The translations under genes and the position numbers were made by a program. From the NCBI GenBank assembly GCA_024234165.1, contig JACKOP010000001.1, forward strand, positions 248,001 to 312,000: a stretch of DNA of 64,000 bases, given 5' to 3'. This stretch comes from Pseudomonadales bacterium. Its GTDB lineage: Bacteria; Pseudomonadota; Gammaproteobacteria; Pseudomonadales; UBA5518. How positions within the stretch are numbered: the first letter of the stretch is position 1; every line of letters starts with the position of its first letter. The notes under the pieces were generated by a model. That model was not told the DNA's origin, searched no databases, and saw only the letters and a program-made list of their open reading frames with translations. Shown in pieces: positions 47,361 to 54,866 of this stretch.

Positions 47361-48260
47361 TCAGCGGTTGGCCACACCGTGCGGTACGTGACCGGTGGCG
47401 ACGTGGCGGCTTGCCGAGTCGCAATGGCCGAGCTGGTCGTCGAAGAACACGTCGGCACCGTAAGCACGCAGGAATTCGCCCTTGTCGAGCCCGCCGAGGA
47501 ACAGGGATTCGTCGATCCGTATTCCCCATGCGCGCAGGGTGCGTACCACACGCTCGTGCGCCGGCGCCGAGCGGGCGGTCACCAACGCGGTACGAATCGG
47601 GCAGGTGTCGTGCGGGAATTCGTGCTGCAGGCGCTGCAGTGCGGCCAGGAACGCCTTGAACGGCCCCCCGCTCAGCGGTTCGCGTGCGGAAGCCGTTTCG
47701 CTGCGTGCGAATGCATCCAGTCCCTGGCTCTTGTAGACCTGCTCCGCCTCGTCGGAAAAAAGCACCGCATCGCCGTCGAACGCGAAGCGGATCTGCTGAC
47801 CGGCCAGGCCGGAGTTCTGCGACGGCAGGAAGGTCGCCGCCGCGACGCCCTGCTCCAGCGCCTGACGCACGTCCTCGGCTTCCGTCGAAAGGAACAGGTG
47901 ACAGCCGAAGGCGCTGACGTAACGCCACGGACTCTCTCCGCCGCAGAACGCCGCGCGCGAAATCGCCAGGCCGTAGTGCTGGATGCTGTTGAACACACGC
48001 AGTCCGGTGTCGGCGCTGTTGCGCGACATGAGGATCACCTCGACGCGCGTGTCCTCGGGCAAGCGCTCGTTCAGTGCCAGCAGCTTGTGCACCAGCGGGA
48101 ACGCGTCTCCGGGTGCCAGCACCTCGTCCTCGTGCTCGATCTGGTAGCGGTGATACGCCTCCAGGCCTGCACGTTCGAAGACCTCGTGACTCGCGTCGAG
48201 GTCGAACAGCGTGCGCGAGGAGATCGCGATCACCAGCCGGTTGCCCAGTACCGCAGCCAT
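47361..48260 (-). CDS. Cytosolic 5'-nucleotidase (NT5C1/PF06189 type)
   Basis: A 299-residue protein of the 5'-nucleotidase family related to animal NT5C1. Motif I is ISSRTLFDLDASHEVFE, followed by HEDEVLAPGDAFPLVHKLLALN, VEVILMSRNSADTGLRVFNSI, FDGDAVLFSDEAEQVYK and FLGGLDKGEFLRAYGADVFFDDQ. It would dephosphorylate nucleoside monophosphates. The ATG is 1 base after the stop of the DUF2889 gene, so translation is probably coupled. Confidence 0.88.
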   Translation of the reverse strand: MAAVLGNRLVIAISSRTLFDLDASHEVFERAGLEAYHRYQIEHEDEVLAPGDAFPLVHKLLALNERLPEDTRVEVILMSRNSADTGLRVFNSIQHYGLAISRAAFCGGESPWRYVSAFGCHLFLSTEAEDVRQALEQGVAAATFLPSQNSGLAGQQIRFAFDGDAVLFSDEAEQVYKSQGLDAFARSETASAREPLSGGPFKAFLAALQRLQHEFPHDTCPIRTALVTARSAPAHERVVRTLRAWGIRIDESLFLGGLDKGEFLRAYGADVFFDDQLGHCDSASRHVATGHVPHGVANR

Positions 48261-48261
48261 C

Positions 48262-49074
48262 TCATCGACCGTCCGTCTGGCCGCTGGACCCGGGTTGCAC
48301 GAATCGGACGAGTTCCTCCGGCGCGTCGCCGTAATCGCGGACCGAATCGACGACCGGTAACGCGCTGTCGAATCGCACGTTCTGGTACGCAAAGCAGGTA
48401 TTGGCAGCACGCTCGCGTGCGCTCAGCGTTTCATCGGGAGCGCGTTGACGCATGGCTGCCAGGTCCCAGCGCTGCGAGGTGCCCACGATGATCGCCATCT
48501 GCAGCACCGCTGCCGCCTCCAGCTCGTCGCCGCTCCAGACCTGGGCCGACCACGCAGCGAAACCACGCAACACTTCGCGACCCGCAAGTTCCACCGGCGT
48601 CACGATCCGCGGGTGATCGATGCGCCAGCGATGCACCACGCGCCCGTCGAGCGCCACCTCGGCAAGCGTCGATTCGCCTTCATGCGGGTCAGGCAGCGTG
48701 ACGTCGTACTGGCGTGACGGCGTGCCACGCAGCGCCTGCGCGACCGCGAACCCCAGCAGGTCGTGCAGATGGGTGCAGTGCGTGCGCGGGTCTTCCCAGG
48801 AGCGGAATTCGGCGCGGCTGCCGGTCAGCGGCCGGCCGACCAGGCGCTCCAGATGTGTGGTGGACGCCGGACATATGCGCGTCGGATAGCGCAGCCATTG
48901 CGCCTCGATCGCGCGGATCACGTGCCCGTCGTGGTGCAGGCTGAGTCGGCACGCATGCAGATTGTCCTCAAGCCCACCGCGTACCACCGTTGCGTCGTCC
49001 GCCAGCAGGCGAATGCGACGCCGGAACACGCGCTCACCGTAACGTGGATGAGGAATCGGTGGTCTGGTGAACAT
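48262..49074 (-). CDS. DUF2889 family protein
   Basis: A 270-residue soluble protein. The N-terminal pattern (FRRRIRLLADDATVVRGGLEDNLHACRLSLHHDGHVIRAIEAQWLRYP) and the CPASTTHLERLVGRPL segment match DUF2889. No catalytic motif is recognised. It lies 3 bases downstream of the desulfhydrase gene and directly upstream of the nucleotidase gene, in a three-gene run. Confidence 0.8.
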   Translation of the reverse strand: MFTRPPIPHPRYGERVFRRRIRLLADDATVVRGGLEDNLHACRLSLHHDGHVIRAIEAQWLRYPTRICPASTTHLERLVGRPLTGSRAEFRSWEDPRTHCTHLHDLLGFAVAQALRGTPSRQYDVTLPDPHEGESTLAEVALDGRVVHRWRIDHPRIVTPVELAGREVLRGFAAWSAQVWSGDELEAAAVLQMAIIVGTSQRWDLAAMRQRAPDETLSARERAANTCFAYQNVRFDSALPVVDSVRDYGDAPEELVRFVQPGSSGQTDGR

Positions 49075-49077
49075 CGC

Positions 49078-50109
49078 TCAACTCCCATGCTCCAGCAGCC
49101 CGGCGGCGTGCGCTTCTGCACGCTGTGCAAACAGCCCGAACACGCCGCCCGTATGCACGAATACCACATCGCCGCTGCCGGTGAAACGCCCAGCGCGGAT
49201 TTCCTGGAGCATCCCGTGGAATGCCTTGCCGGTGTAGACCGGATCGAGCACGAGTCCTTCGACGCGCGCAAGCTCGCCAATCGTGGCGAACACGGCGGCA
49301 TCGGCCTTTGCGTAGCCGGCGCCGATGTAGGCGTCGAGCACATGCACACCGAGTGCTCCCACGTCGAGCGTCACGCCATAGCGCTGCCTCCAGGCAGCGA
49401 GGTCGGTACGCACCTTGCGCCGGAACCACGCGGCATCGTCACAGACCGCCATGCCCCAGACTTCCGCCGGCATCCCGGCCAGCGCCAGCCCGGCAGTAAG
49501 CCCGGCCTGGGTGCCGCCCGAACCCGTGGCGCACACCACCTGCTGCGGCACGATGCCAACCCGCACGCAGTCGGCTGCGAGTTCGGCGGCACCGGCCACA
49601 TAGCCCCATACGCCGATCGCGTCGCTGGCTCCGGTCGGGATCAGGAACGGACGACGACCCTCGGCGTGCAGCCGCGCCGCGTGTGTGGCGAGCAGTTCGT
49701 CGAGTTCCTGTTGATAACGCTGCACCGGGTAAGTGTGCACCGCGGCGCCAGCGAGTCGATCAAGAAACAGATTGCCGTCCGGAATACCCTGCGGCTCGCC
49801 ACGCAGCACCAGCTCGACGCCAAGGCCCAGCCGCGCACCGAGCAGCGCGGTCGCACGACAGTGATTCGACTGCAGGCCACCGCAGGTAAGCAATGTGTCG
49901 GCACCATCGGCGAGCGCCTGGGCGATCGTGAACTCGAGCTTGCGGATCTTGTTGCCACTCGCCGCGCACTCGCTGAGATCATCGCGCTTGACCCAGATCC
50001 GTGGGCCGCCGATCGCCTGGCTCAACCGATCCAGCGGTTCCAGCGGGGTGGGAAGGCGAGCCAGTTGCAGGCGCGCAGGTGCAACCAGCCCGCAGATCCG
50101 CTCGTCCAT
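49078..50109 (-). CDS. dcyD: D-cysteine desulfhydrase / ACC deaminase-like PLP enzyme
   Basis: A 343-residue fold-type II PLP enzyme. The PLP lysine is in SGNKIRKLEF, the substrate loop is CGGLQSNHCRATA, and the phosphate-binding loop is ATGSGGTQAGL. HTGGVFGLFA is present near the C-terminus. The closest functional families are D-cysteine desulfhydrase (D-cysteine to pyruvate, sulfide and ammonia) and ACC deaminase; the sequence does not decide between substrates with certainty. It is transcribed downstream of yajC. Confidence 0.82.
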   Translation of the reverse strand: MDERICGLVAPARLQLARLPTPLEPLDRLSQAIGGPRIWVKRDDLSECAASGNKIRKLEFTIAQALADGADTLLTCGGLQSNHCRATALLGARLGLGVELVLRGEPQGIPDGNLFLDRLAGAAVHTYPVQRYQQELDELLATHAARLHAEGRRPFLIPTGASDAIGVWGYVAGAAELAADCVRVGIVPQQVVCATGSGGTQAGLTAGLALAGMPAEVWGMAVCDDAAWFRRKVRTDLAAWRQRYGVTLDVGALGVHVLDAYIGAGYAKADAAVFATIGELARVEGLVLDPVYTGKAFHGMLQEIRAGRFTGSGDVVFVHTGGVFGLFAQRAEAHAAGLLEHGS

Positions 50110-50133
50110 CAGCTCAATCCCGGCACCGCGACA

Positions 50134-50481
50134 TCACTTCTTCTCGCCCGCGGCGCCCACGCCCTTCAGCGTTCCCTTCGGCAGCACACTCTGCACCGCC
50201 CACTTCTGCAGCTTGATCTCGACGTCGTCCGCCACCTTCAGCACCACGAAGTCCTGTTCGAGCGCGGTGACGCGCCCGAGGATTCCGCTCGTGGTCGCCA
50301 CCTCGTCACGTACCGCGAGCTTGCCGAGCATGTCCTGGTGCTCCTTCTGGCGCTTGCGCTGCGGACGGATCGCAATGAAATAGAACAGCGCGAAGATGCC
50401 GATCATGAACGCAAACGAAATCATCGGATCCCCGCCTGCGGCCGGGGCGCCCTGAGCATGTGCAGCCGGAATCAAAAACAT
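50134..50481 (-). CDS. yajC: Preprotein translocase accessory subunit YajC
   Basis: A 115-residue single-helix membrane protein. One N-terminal helix (ISFAFMIGIFALFYFIAIRPQRKRQKEHQDML) is followed by the YajC cytosolic domain (GKLAVRDEVATTSGILGRVT, FVVLKVADDVEIKLQKWAV). It associates with SecDF. AGGAG lies 5 bases before ATG 50481. In many bacteria yajC is followed by secD and secF; here a D-cysteine desulfhydrase-like gene follows, so it is separated from them. Confidence 0.94.
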   Translation of the reverse strand: MFLIPAAHAQGAPAAGGDPMISFAFMIGIFALFYFIAIRPQRKRQKEHQDMLGKLAVRDEVATTSGILGRVTALEQDFVVLKVADDVEIKLQKWAVQSVLPKGTLKGVGAAGEKK

Positions 50482-50646
50482 GAATTCTCCTGAAATCAAT
50501 GGATTGGAAAATATACTTCAAGCGTGATATTCAAAATGAACTTACGGGGTGCGACTGTAAAGACTTTGGCTTCGCCTCACAACCGCAAGCGTTTGACCCA
50601 AAACCCCGATGCAGGGGTATCGAGATCGTCGCAAAACGCTGCGAAA

Positions 50647-50754
50647 CGTGCGGCGATGCCTTCACCTCGGGGGGCGTGCGCCGCAGGGATGCGGCGCTCG
50701 AGCCTGCACGGATGCATTTACGGCGTCCCACCGAGGTGAAGGCATCGTCGCACG
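50647..50754. repeat. Multi-stem palindromic repeat element
   Basis: A 24-base outer stem (50647-50670 with 50731-50754, one mismatch; core GATGCCTTCACCTCGG / CCGAGGTGAAGGCATC) encloses a perfect 8-base hairpin GCGCCGCA-GGGA-TGCGGCGC (50678-50697) and a small TGCA-CGGA-TGCA stem (50705-50716). It lies between xthA and yajC, both on the minus strand. The layout looks like a REP/MITE-type intergenic element that folds into a cloverleaf-like structure. It may end or attenuate xthA transcription. Confidence 0.75.
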
Positions 50755-50760
50755 CTGCCT

Positions 50761-51567
50761 CTATCGAGGATCGGAGGCTTTTGCGACAGCCTCTTGCAGG
50801 CTCCACTCGAAGTCCATCGCGAGTGGTGCGTGGTCCGAGAAGCGCTCGTCCCGGTAGATCGACTCGCCACGGATCCGCTCGCGCAACCCCGGTGTCACCG
50901 CCATGTAATCCAGGCGCCACCCCACGTTGTTCTCTCGCGCCCGCCCACGGTTCGACCACCAGGTGTACTGACGCGGCTGCGGGTTCACCTCCCGGAACGC
51001 ATCGATGAAACCCACCTCACCGAACAGCACGTCGAGCCACGCGCGTTCCTCGGGCAGGAAACCGGAGTTCTTGCGGTTGCCACGCCAGTTCTCCAGGTCG
51101 ATCTCCTTGTGGCAGATGTTCCAGTCGCCACAAACGATGTACTCGCGCCCGTCTGTACGCAGTTGGCGCAGATGCGGCATCAACCGCTCCATCAGCGCGA
51201 ACTTCACGGCCTGCCGCGCTTCACCCGAACTGCCTGACGGCAGGTACAGTGACACCACGCTCAGGCCGTCGTAGTCGGCCTGCAGCCAGCGTCCCTCGCT
51301 GTCGACGGGATCCCAGCCCAGACCTCGTTGCACGGCGAGCGGCGGCTGACGCAGGTAGAGCGCGGTGCCGGCATAGCCGGGACGCTGGGCGTCGAAGTAG
51401 TGACAATCGTAGCCGGCAGGAAAAAAGTGCCCGTCGTTCAACTGGTCGATGCGCGCGCGCGTTTCCTGTACGCAGACGATGTCTGCGTCCTGCGCTTCGA
51501 GCCAGCCAAAGAACCCTTTTGCCGCTGCCGAACGGATGCCGTTCGCATTGAACGTGATGATTCTCAT
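50761..51567 (-). CDS. xthA: Exodeoxyribonuclease III
   Basis: A 268-residue EEP-family nuclease that acts as AP endonuclease and 3'-5' exonuclease in base-excision repair. Active-site residues are in ITFNANGIR (N7), VQETR (E34), VCGDWNICH and SDHAPL. ATG 51567 starts the conserved protein; a longer frame to 51627 adds a leader not found in the family. It lies 63 bases downstream of the xenobiotic-type operon ADH end, in the same direction, but is an independent function. Confidence 0.95.
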   Translation of the reverse strand: MRIITFNANGIRSAAAKGFFGWLEAQDADIVCVQETRARIDQLNDGHFFPAGYDCHYFDAQRPGYAGTALYLRQPPLAVQRGLGWDPVDSEGRWLQADYDGLSVVSLYLPSGSSGEARQAVKFALMERLMPHLRQLRTDGREYIVCGDWNICHKEIDLENWRGNRKNSGFLPEERAWLDVLFGEVGFIDAFREVNPQPRQYTWWSNRGRARENNVGWRLDYMAVTPGLRERIRGESIYRDERFSDHAPLAMDFEWSLQEAVAKASDPR

Positions 51568-51630
51568 GCATCGATCCCCCGCATCGGGCTGCAACGTACA
51601 ACGCCCTGCGGGATCATCGTCTTGCAAGGT

Positions 51631-52674
51631 TCAAGGACAGACCATCACCTTGATGGCCCGGCCATTGCCTTGGGTGACGAACGCGTCGGCAACGTTCTCG
51701 ATTGGAAAACGGTCTGAAATCAGCTTGTTGCGATCTATTTTTCGATTCTTCATCAACTCCAGAGCCTGCACAAGCTCCTCCGCCTGGTAGCCGAGCGACC
51801 CCATGATCAACGGCTGCTTGTGGATCAGGTCGGTCAGATTCAGCGTCACTTCGTCCTCGAAGGCGCCGAAGCATACGATCCGCCCACCCCAGGGGCGCAG
51901 CAGGTCGAGCGCGGTCTGCAACGGCGGCGGTCCCTTCATATGACGGATATAACCGGCGCAGTCGATCACCACCGCAACGTCGGGCGGGGTCATTGGCGGG
52001 AACAGCACCGGTATCGTGCCGCAGATCCGTGCGGCTGCAGCGACCACGTCCTCGCTCGCCGCGTTGATCGTATCGCTCGCGCCGACCTCCAGTGCCATTG
52101 CCAGCCGGGATGCCGAAACGTCGACCGCCATGATGTGACCGATATCCGGAACCAGGGCACGCAGCGCCTGCACCACCCCGAGCCCGATCGCGCCCACGCC
52201 GAAGACGACCACGTTTTCCCCCGGGGCGACTGCCGCCTTGCGCACCAGTTGCAGACTGTCCGCCAGCGGTTCGGTGGTTGCAGCCTCCTCGAACGACACC
52301 TCGTCGGGAATCCGCGCCAACTGGAACGGGTTGACCGGCACGGGCACGAATTCTGCCATCGCACCACCACCGGTAACGCCGACCACCCGATCGCCGACGG
52401 CGTATCCCTCGACGCCGGCACCAAGCTCGGCGATCACGCCGGCGAACTCGTGTCCGATGATCATCCGCCCGTCGGCATCGACACGCAGCGTGCCGGAGTA
52501 CATATCGCGCGCGGAACGCGAATCCACCCGGTAGATGTGCAGATCGCTGCCACAGATGCCGCACGCTGCCACCTGGATCAGCACCTCGCCGGGACCTGCT
52601 GCAGGACGCGCAACGTCCGCACGCATCGTCACGTCGCCAACACCACCGAATACCGCTGCCTTCATCGTCGCCAT
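51631..52674 (-). CDS. Zinc-dependent alcohol dehydrogenase (MDR family)
   Basis: A 347-residue medium-chain dehydrogenase. The catalytic-zinc ligands are in ACGICGSDLH and GHEFAGV, and the Rossmann motif is VFGVGAIGLG. The segment that normally carries four Cys for the structural zinc is missing: after GDRVVG the chain goes straight to GAMAEFV. GGAGGAG lies 7 bases before ATG 52674. It is the last gene of a six-gene catabolic operon. Confidence 0.88.
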   Translation of the reverse strand: MATMKAAVFGGVGDVTMRADVARPAAGPGEVLIQVAACGICGSDLHIYRVDSRSARDMYSGTLRVDADGRMIIGHEFAGVIAELGAGVEGYAVGDRVVGVTGGGAMAEFVPVPVNPFQLARIPDEVSFEEAATTEPLADSLQLVRKAAVAPGENVVVFGVGAIGLGVVQALRALVPDIGHIMAVDVSASRLAMALEVGASDTINAASEDVVAAAARICGTIPVLFPPMTPPDVAVVIDCAGYIRHMKGPPPLQTALDLLRPWGGRIVCFGAFEDEVTLNLTDLIHKQPLIMGSLGYQAEELVQALELMKNRKIDRNKLISDRFPIENVADAFVTQGNGRAIKVMVCP

Positions 52675-52699
52675 TGCTTTGCTCCTCCGTATCCGTTGC

Positions 52700-53452
52700 T
52701 CAACAATGCTGCCCGCCGTCGATGCTGAAGGCCACTCCGGTCACGAAGCGTGCCTCATCGCTTGCCAGGTACGCGACCGCTGCGGCGATCTCGCGCGGCT
52801 CGGCATCGGGCTGTGTCATCGGAAACACCCGTTGCAGCGCTTTCATATCGATACCGGACGGAATGCTGTACGTCCCCGGCAGCGATGTGTTCACGCTTCC
52901 GGGGCAGACCGAATTCACGCGCACACCGCGCGAGTTGAACTCCACCGCCAGGCTCGTGGTCAGCGAGACCACCGCCGCCTTCGACGCCGCATAGGCGATG
53001 AAGTACGGTGCTCCGCACAGCCCTGAGGCGGATGCCATGTTCACGATGTTGCCGTGGCTTGCGATCAGGTGCGGCAGTGCCGCCTGACAGATCACTGCCA
53101 GACTGCGTACATTGATCGCAAAGAGGCGGTCCCAGTCGCTCAGTCGCATCTCGAGGAAATGATCGGCACGGCACGCACCGGCGATGTTGCAGAGCACGTC
53201 GAGGCGTCCGGAGCGCTCGACGACGCGTTCGGGGAGTGCGCGACACGAAGCCTCGTCGAGGGCGTCGTAAGGCAGTACCAGGCACGTGTTGCCGGCTGCC
53301 ACAAGCTCGATCTCCAGACTGCGCAACCCCTGCTCGTTGATGTCCGCCACCGCGACAGTCGCCCCCTCGCTGGCCAGACGCACTGCCGTGGCACGCCCGA
53401 TCCCCGACGCGGCACCGGTCACCAGGCAGATCCTGTCCGCGAAACGCTTCAT
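52700..53452 (-). CDS. Short-chain dehydrogenase/reductase (SDR)
   Basis: A 250-residue classical SDR. NAD(P) binding is by TGAASGIG, the catalytic residues are in NMASASGLCG (Ser) and YAASK (Tyr, Lys), and NIAGA replaces NNAG. The C-terminus has a typical VTGVAFSIDGG ending. ADINE after strand 2 carries an acidic residue, which favours NAD+. The substrate is probably an alcohol or ketone intermediate of the cluster. Confidence 0.88.
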   Translation of the reverse strand: MKRFADRICLVTGAASGIGRATAVRLASEGATVAVADINEQGLRSLEIELVAAGNTCLVLPYDALDEASCRALPERVVERSGRLDVLCNIAGACRADHFLEMRLSDWDRLFAINVRSLAVICQAALPHLIASHGNIVNMASASGLCGAPYFIAYAASKAAVVSLTTSLAVEFNSRGVRVNSVCPGSVNTSLPGTYSIPSGIDMKALQRVFPMTQPDAEPREIAAAVAYLASDEARFVTGVAFSIDGGQHC

Positions 53453-53470
53453 CCCTTCTGCTCCTCCGGA

Positions 53471-54229
53471 TCACTCGGTTACGGAATAGCCGCCATCGAC
53501 CACCAGAGTGTGCCCGCTGATGAATGCAGCTCCCGGACTGCAAAGAAAAAGTACCGCTGCTGCGATCTCGTCGGGTCGACCCCAGCGCGCCAGTGGCGTT
53601 GCGCCCGACACCATAGCATGCACCTCGGGGTTCTCCGCAAAGGCGTTCGTCATCGGCGTGGGGATCGAACCCGGCAGCACTGCGTTGACCCGCACGCCAC
53701 GCGGTGCGAACGCTGCGCAAAAGGTCCGCGTGAGCTGCACGACGCCTGCCTTGGCGGCTCCATAACCAGGGAAATACGGACTGGCGAACAGCGCCATTTC
53801 GGAGGCGATGTTGAGCACGGATGCGCCACCCTCGAACCCGGATGCCGCCAATGCGTCGCCGAGAGCGTTACTGAGGTGATACACCGAGCCGAGGTTGACG
53901 CTCAGCGCGGTGTCGAAATCGTACGGCGTCGCTGCCCCACCAGTGCCGCCGGCGTTGTTGACCAGCACGTCCAGGCGTTCGAATTCCGATGCCAGTCGCG
54001 CGATGTCGCCACGCTCGGTGAGCCGCAACTGCCGGTAACTCACGCGGGCAGGGAGCCCGTCGTACGCCGATGGATCGGCAGCGCTGCCGGTTATGGTGAC
54101 CTCGGCGCCCGCCGCGACGAATGCCGTCGCAATCGCATGACCTATGCCCTTGGTACCACCCGTGACCAGGACACGGGCTGACGAAAAATCGAAAGAGACG
54201 CGTGCGAAGCGGCCACTGCATTGCTCCAT
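53471..54229 (-). CDS. Short-chain dehydrogenase/reductase (SDR)
   Basis: A 252-residue SDR. It has TGGTKGIG for cofactor binding, VNNAGG, and catalytic residues in NIASEMALF (Ser) and YGAAK (Tyr, Lys). The ending is ISGHTLVVDGGYSVTE. It lies 18 bases upstream of a second SDR gene in the same operon; the two are only distantly similar, so they probably catalyse different steps. Confidence 0.87.
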   Translation of the reverse strand: MEQCSGRFARVSFDFSSARVLVTGGTKGIGHAIATAFVAAGAEVTITGSAADPSAYDGLPARVSYRQLRLTERGDIARLASEFERLDVLVNNAGGTGGAATPYDFDTALSVNLGSVYHLSNALGDALAASGFEGGASVLNIASEMALFASPYFPGYGAAKAGVVQLTRTFCAAFAPRGVRVNAVLPGSIPTPMTNAFAENPEVHAMVSGATPLARWGRPDEIAAAVLFLCSPGAAFISGHTLVVDGGYSVTE

Positions 54230-54280
54230 GTAACTACCCTCTGCTCGCGATCTTCAGACCCGCAGCCACGCTCGCAGGCC

Positions 54281-54766
54281 TCATTTCGACGCAGCCGGAG
54301 CAGCAGCGCTTCCGGGTCCGAATTCACGCAACATATGCCGCGAAAGGTCACCGTAGTGTTCGGTGCAGATCTGACGTTCCGTGTAGCGCCAGTTGCCGTC
54401 GACTTTCTCGAAACGGTCCAGATTGCGCCCGGCGATGATCGGCTGCAGCGCGAAGTCTTCGATTCCCTGGAACACGACGATGTACGAGCGGCAACTGGCA
54501 CTCATGCCGTCGGCGGCAAAGTCGATGATCGGGTTGGCGACGACGTGCTTCGTGCCGGGCGTTCCGGTGTGCGGATAGATTCGCGTGTAGCTGCGATACA
54601 TCTCGACGATTGCCGCGGGGTCGCCCACGGCGGCAGGCGTATCACCGGGTGTGACGAAGCGTGCATGGCGGAACAGTTCGGCCATGCCCGGGAAGTCTCC
54701 CTGATCCAACCGCTCGCAGTAGAGATACAGAAGCTTCTGGATTTCGTAGAGATCAGTGCTGTTCAT
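54281..54766 (-). CDS. SnoaL/NTF2-like protein (nuclear transport factor 2 fold)
   Basis: A 161-residue protein of the SnoaL-4 / ring-hydroxylating-dioxygenase beta-like fold. Family features are EIQKLLYLYCERLDQGDFPGMAELF, a central TKHVVANPIIDF, and FEKVDGNWRYTERQI. Proteins of this fold include ketosteroid isomerases and dehydratases. It is inside the six-gene catabolic operon, between the FadH-like flavoenzyme and an SDR. A small low-complexity Ala/Ser tail ends the protein. Confidence 0.8.
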   Translation of the reverse strand: MNSTDLYEIQKLLYLYCERLDQGDFPGMAELFRHARFVTPGDTPAAVGDPAAIVEMYRSYTRIYPHTGTPGTKHVVANPIIDFAADGMSASCRSYIVVFQGIEDFALQPIIAGRNLDRFEKVDGNWRYTERQICTEHYGDLSRHMLREFGPGSAAAPAASK

Positions 54767-54866
54767 GCAGTAGCGCTCCTCAATTTGTCAGCAGATCCGC
54801 GACTCGCTCGGCCAATGACTGTGCCATAAGGCTTCACCGTGAGATGGATCGTCCGTTCGTGGACCC

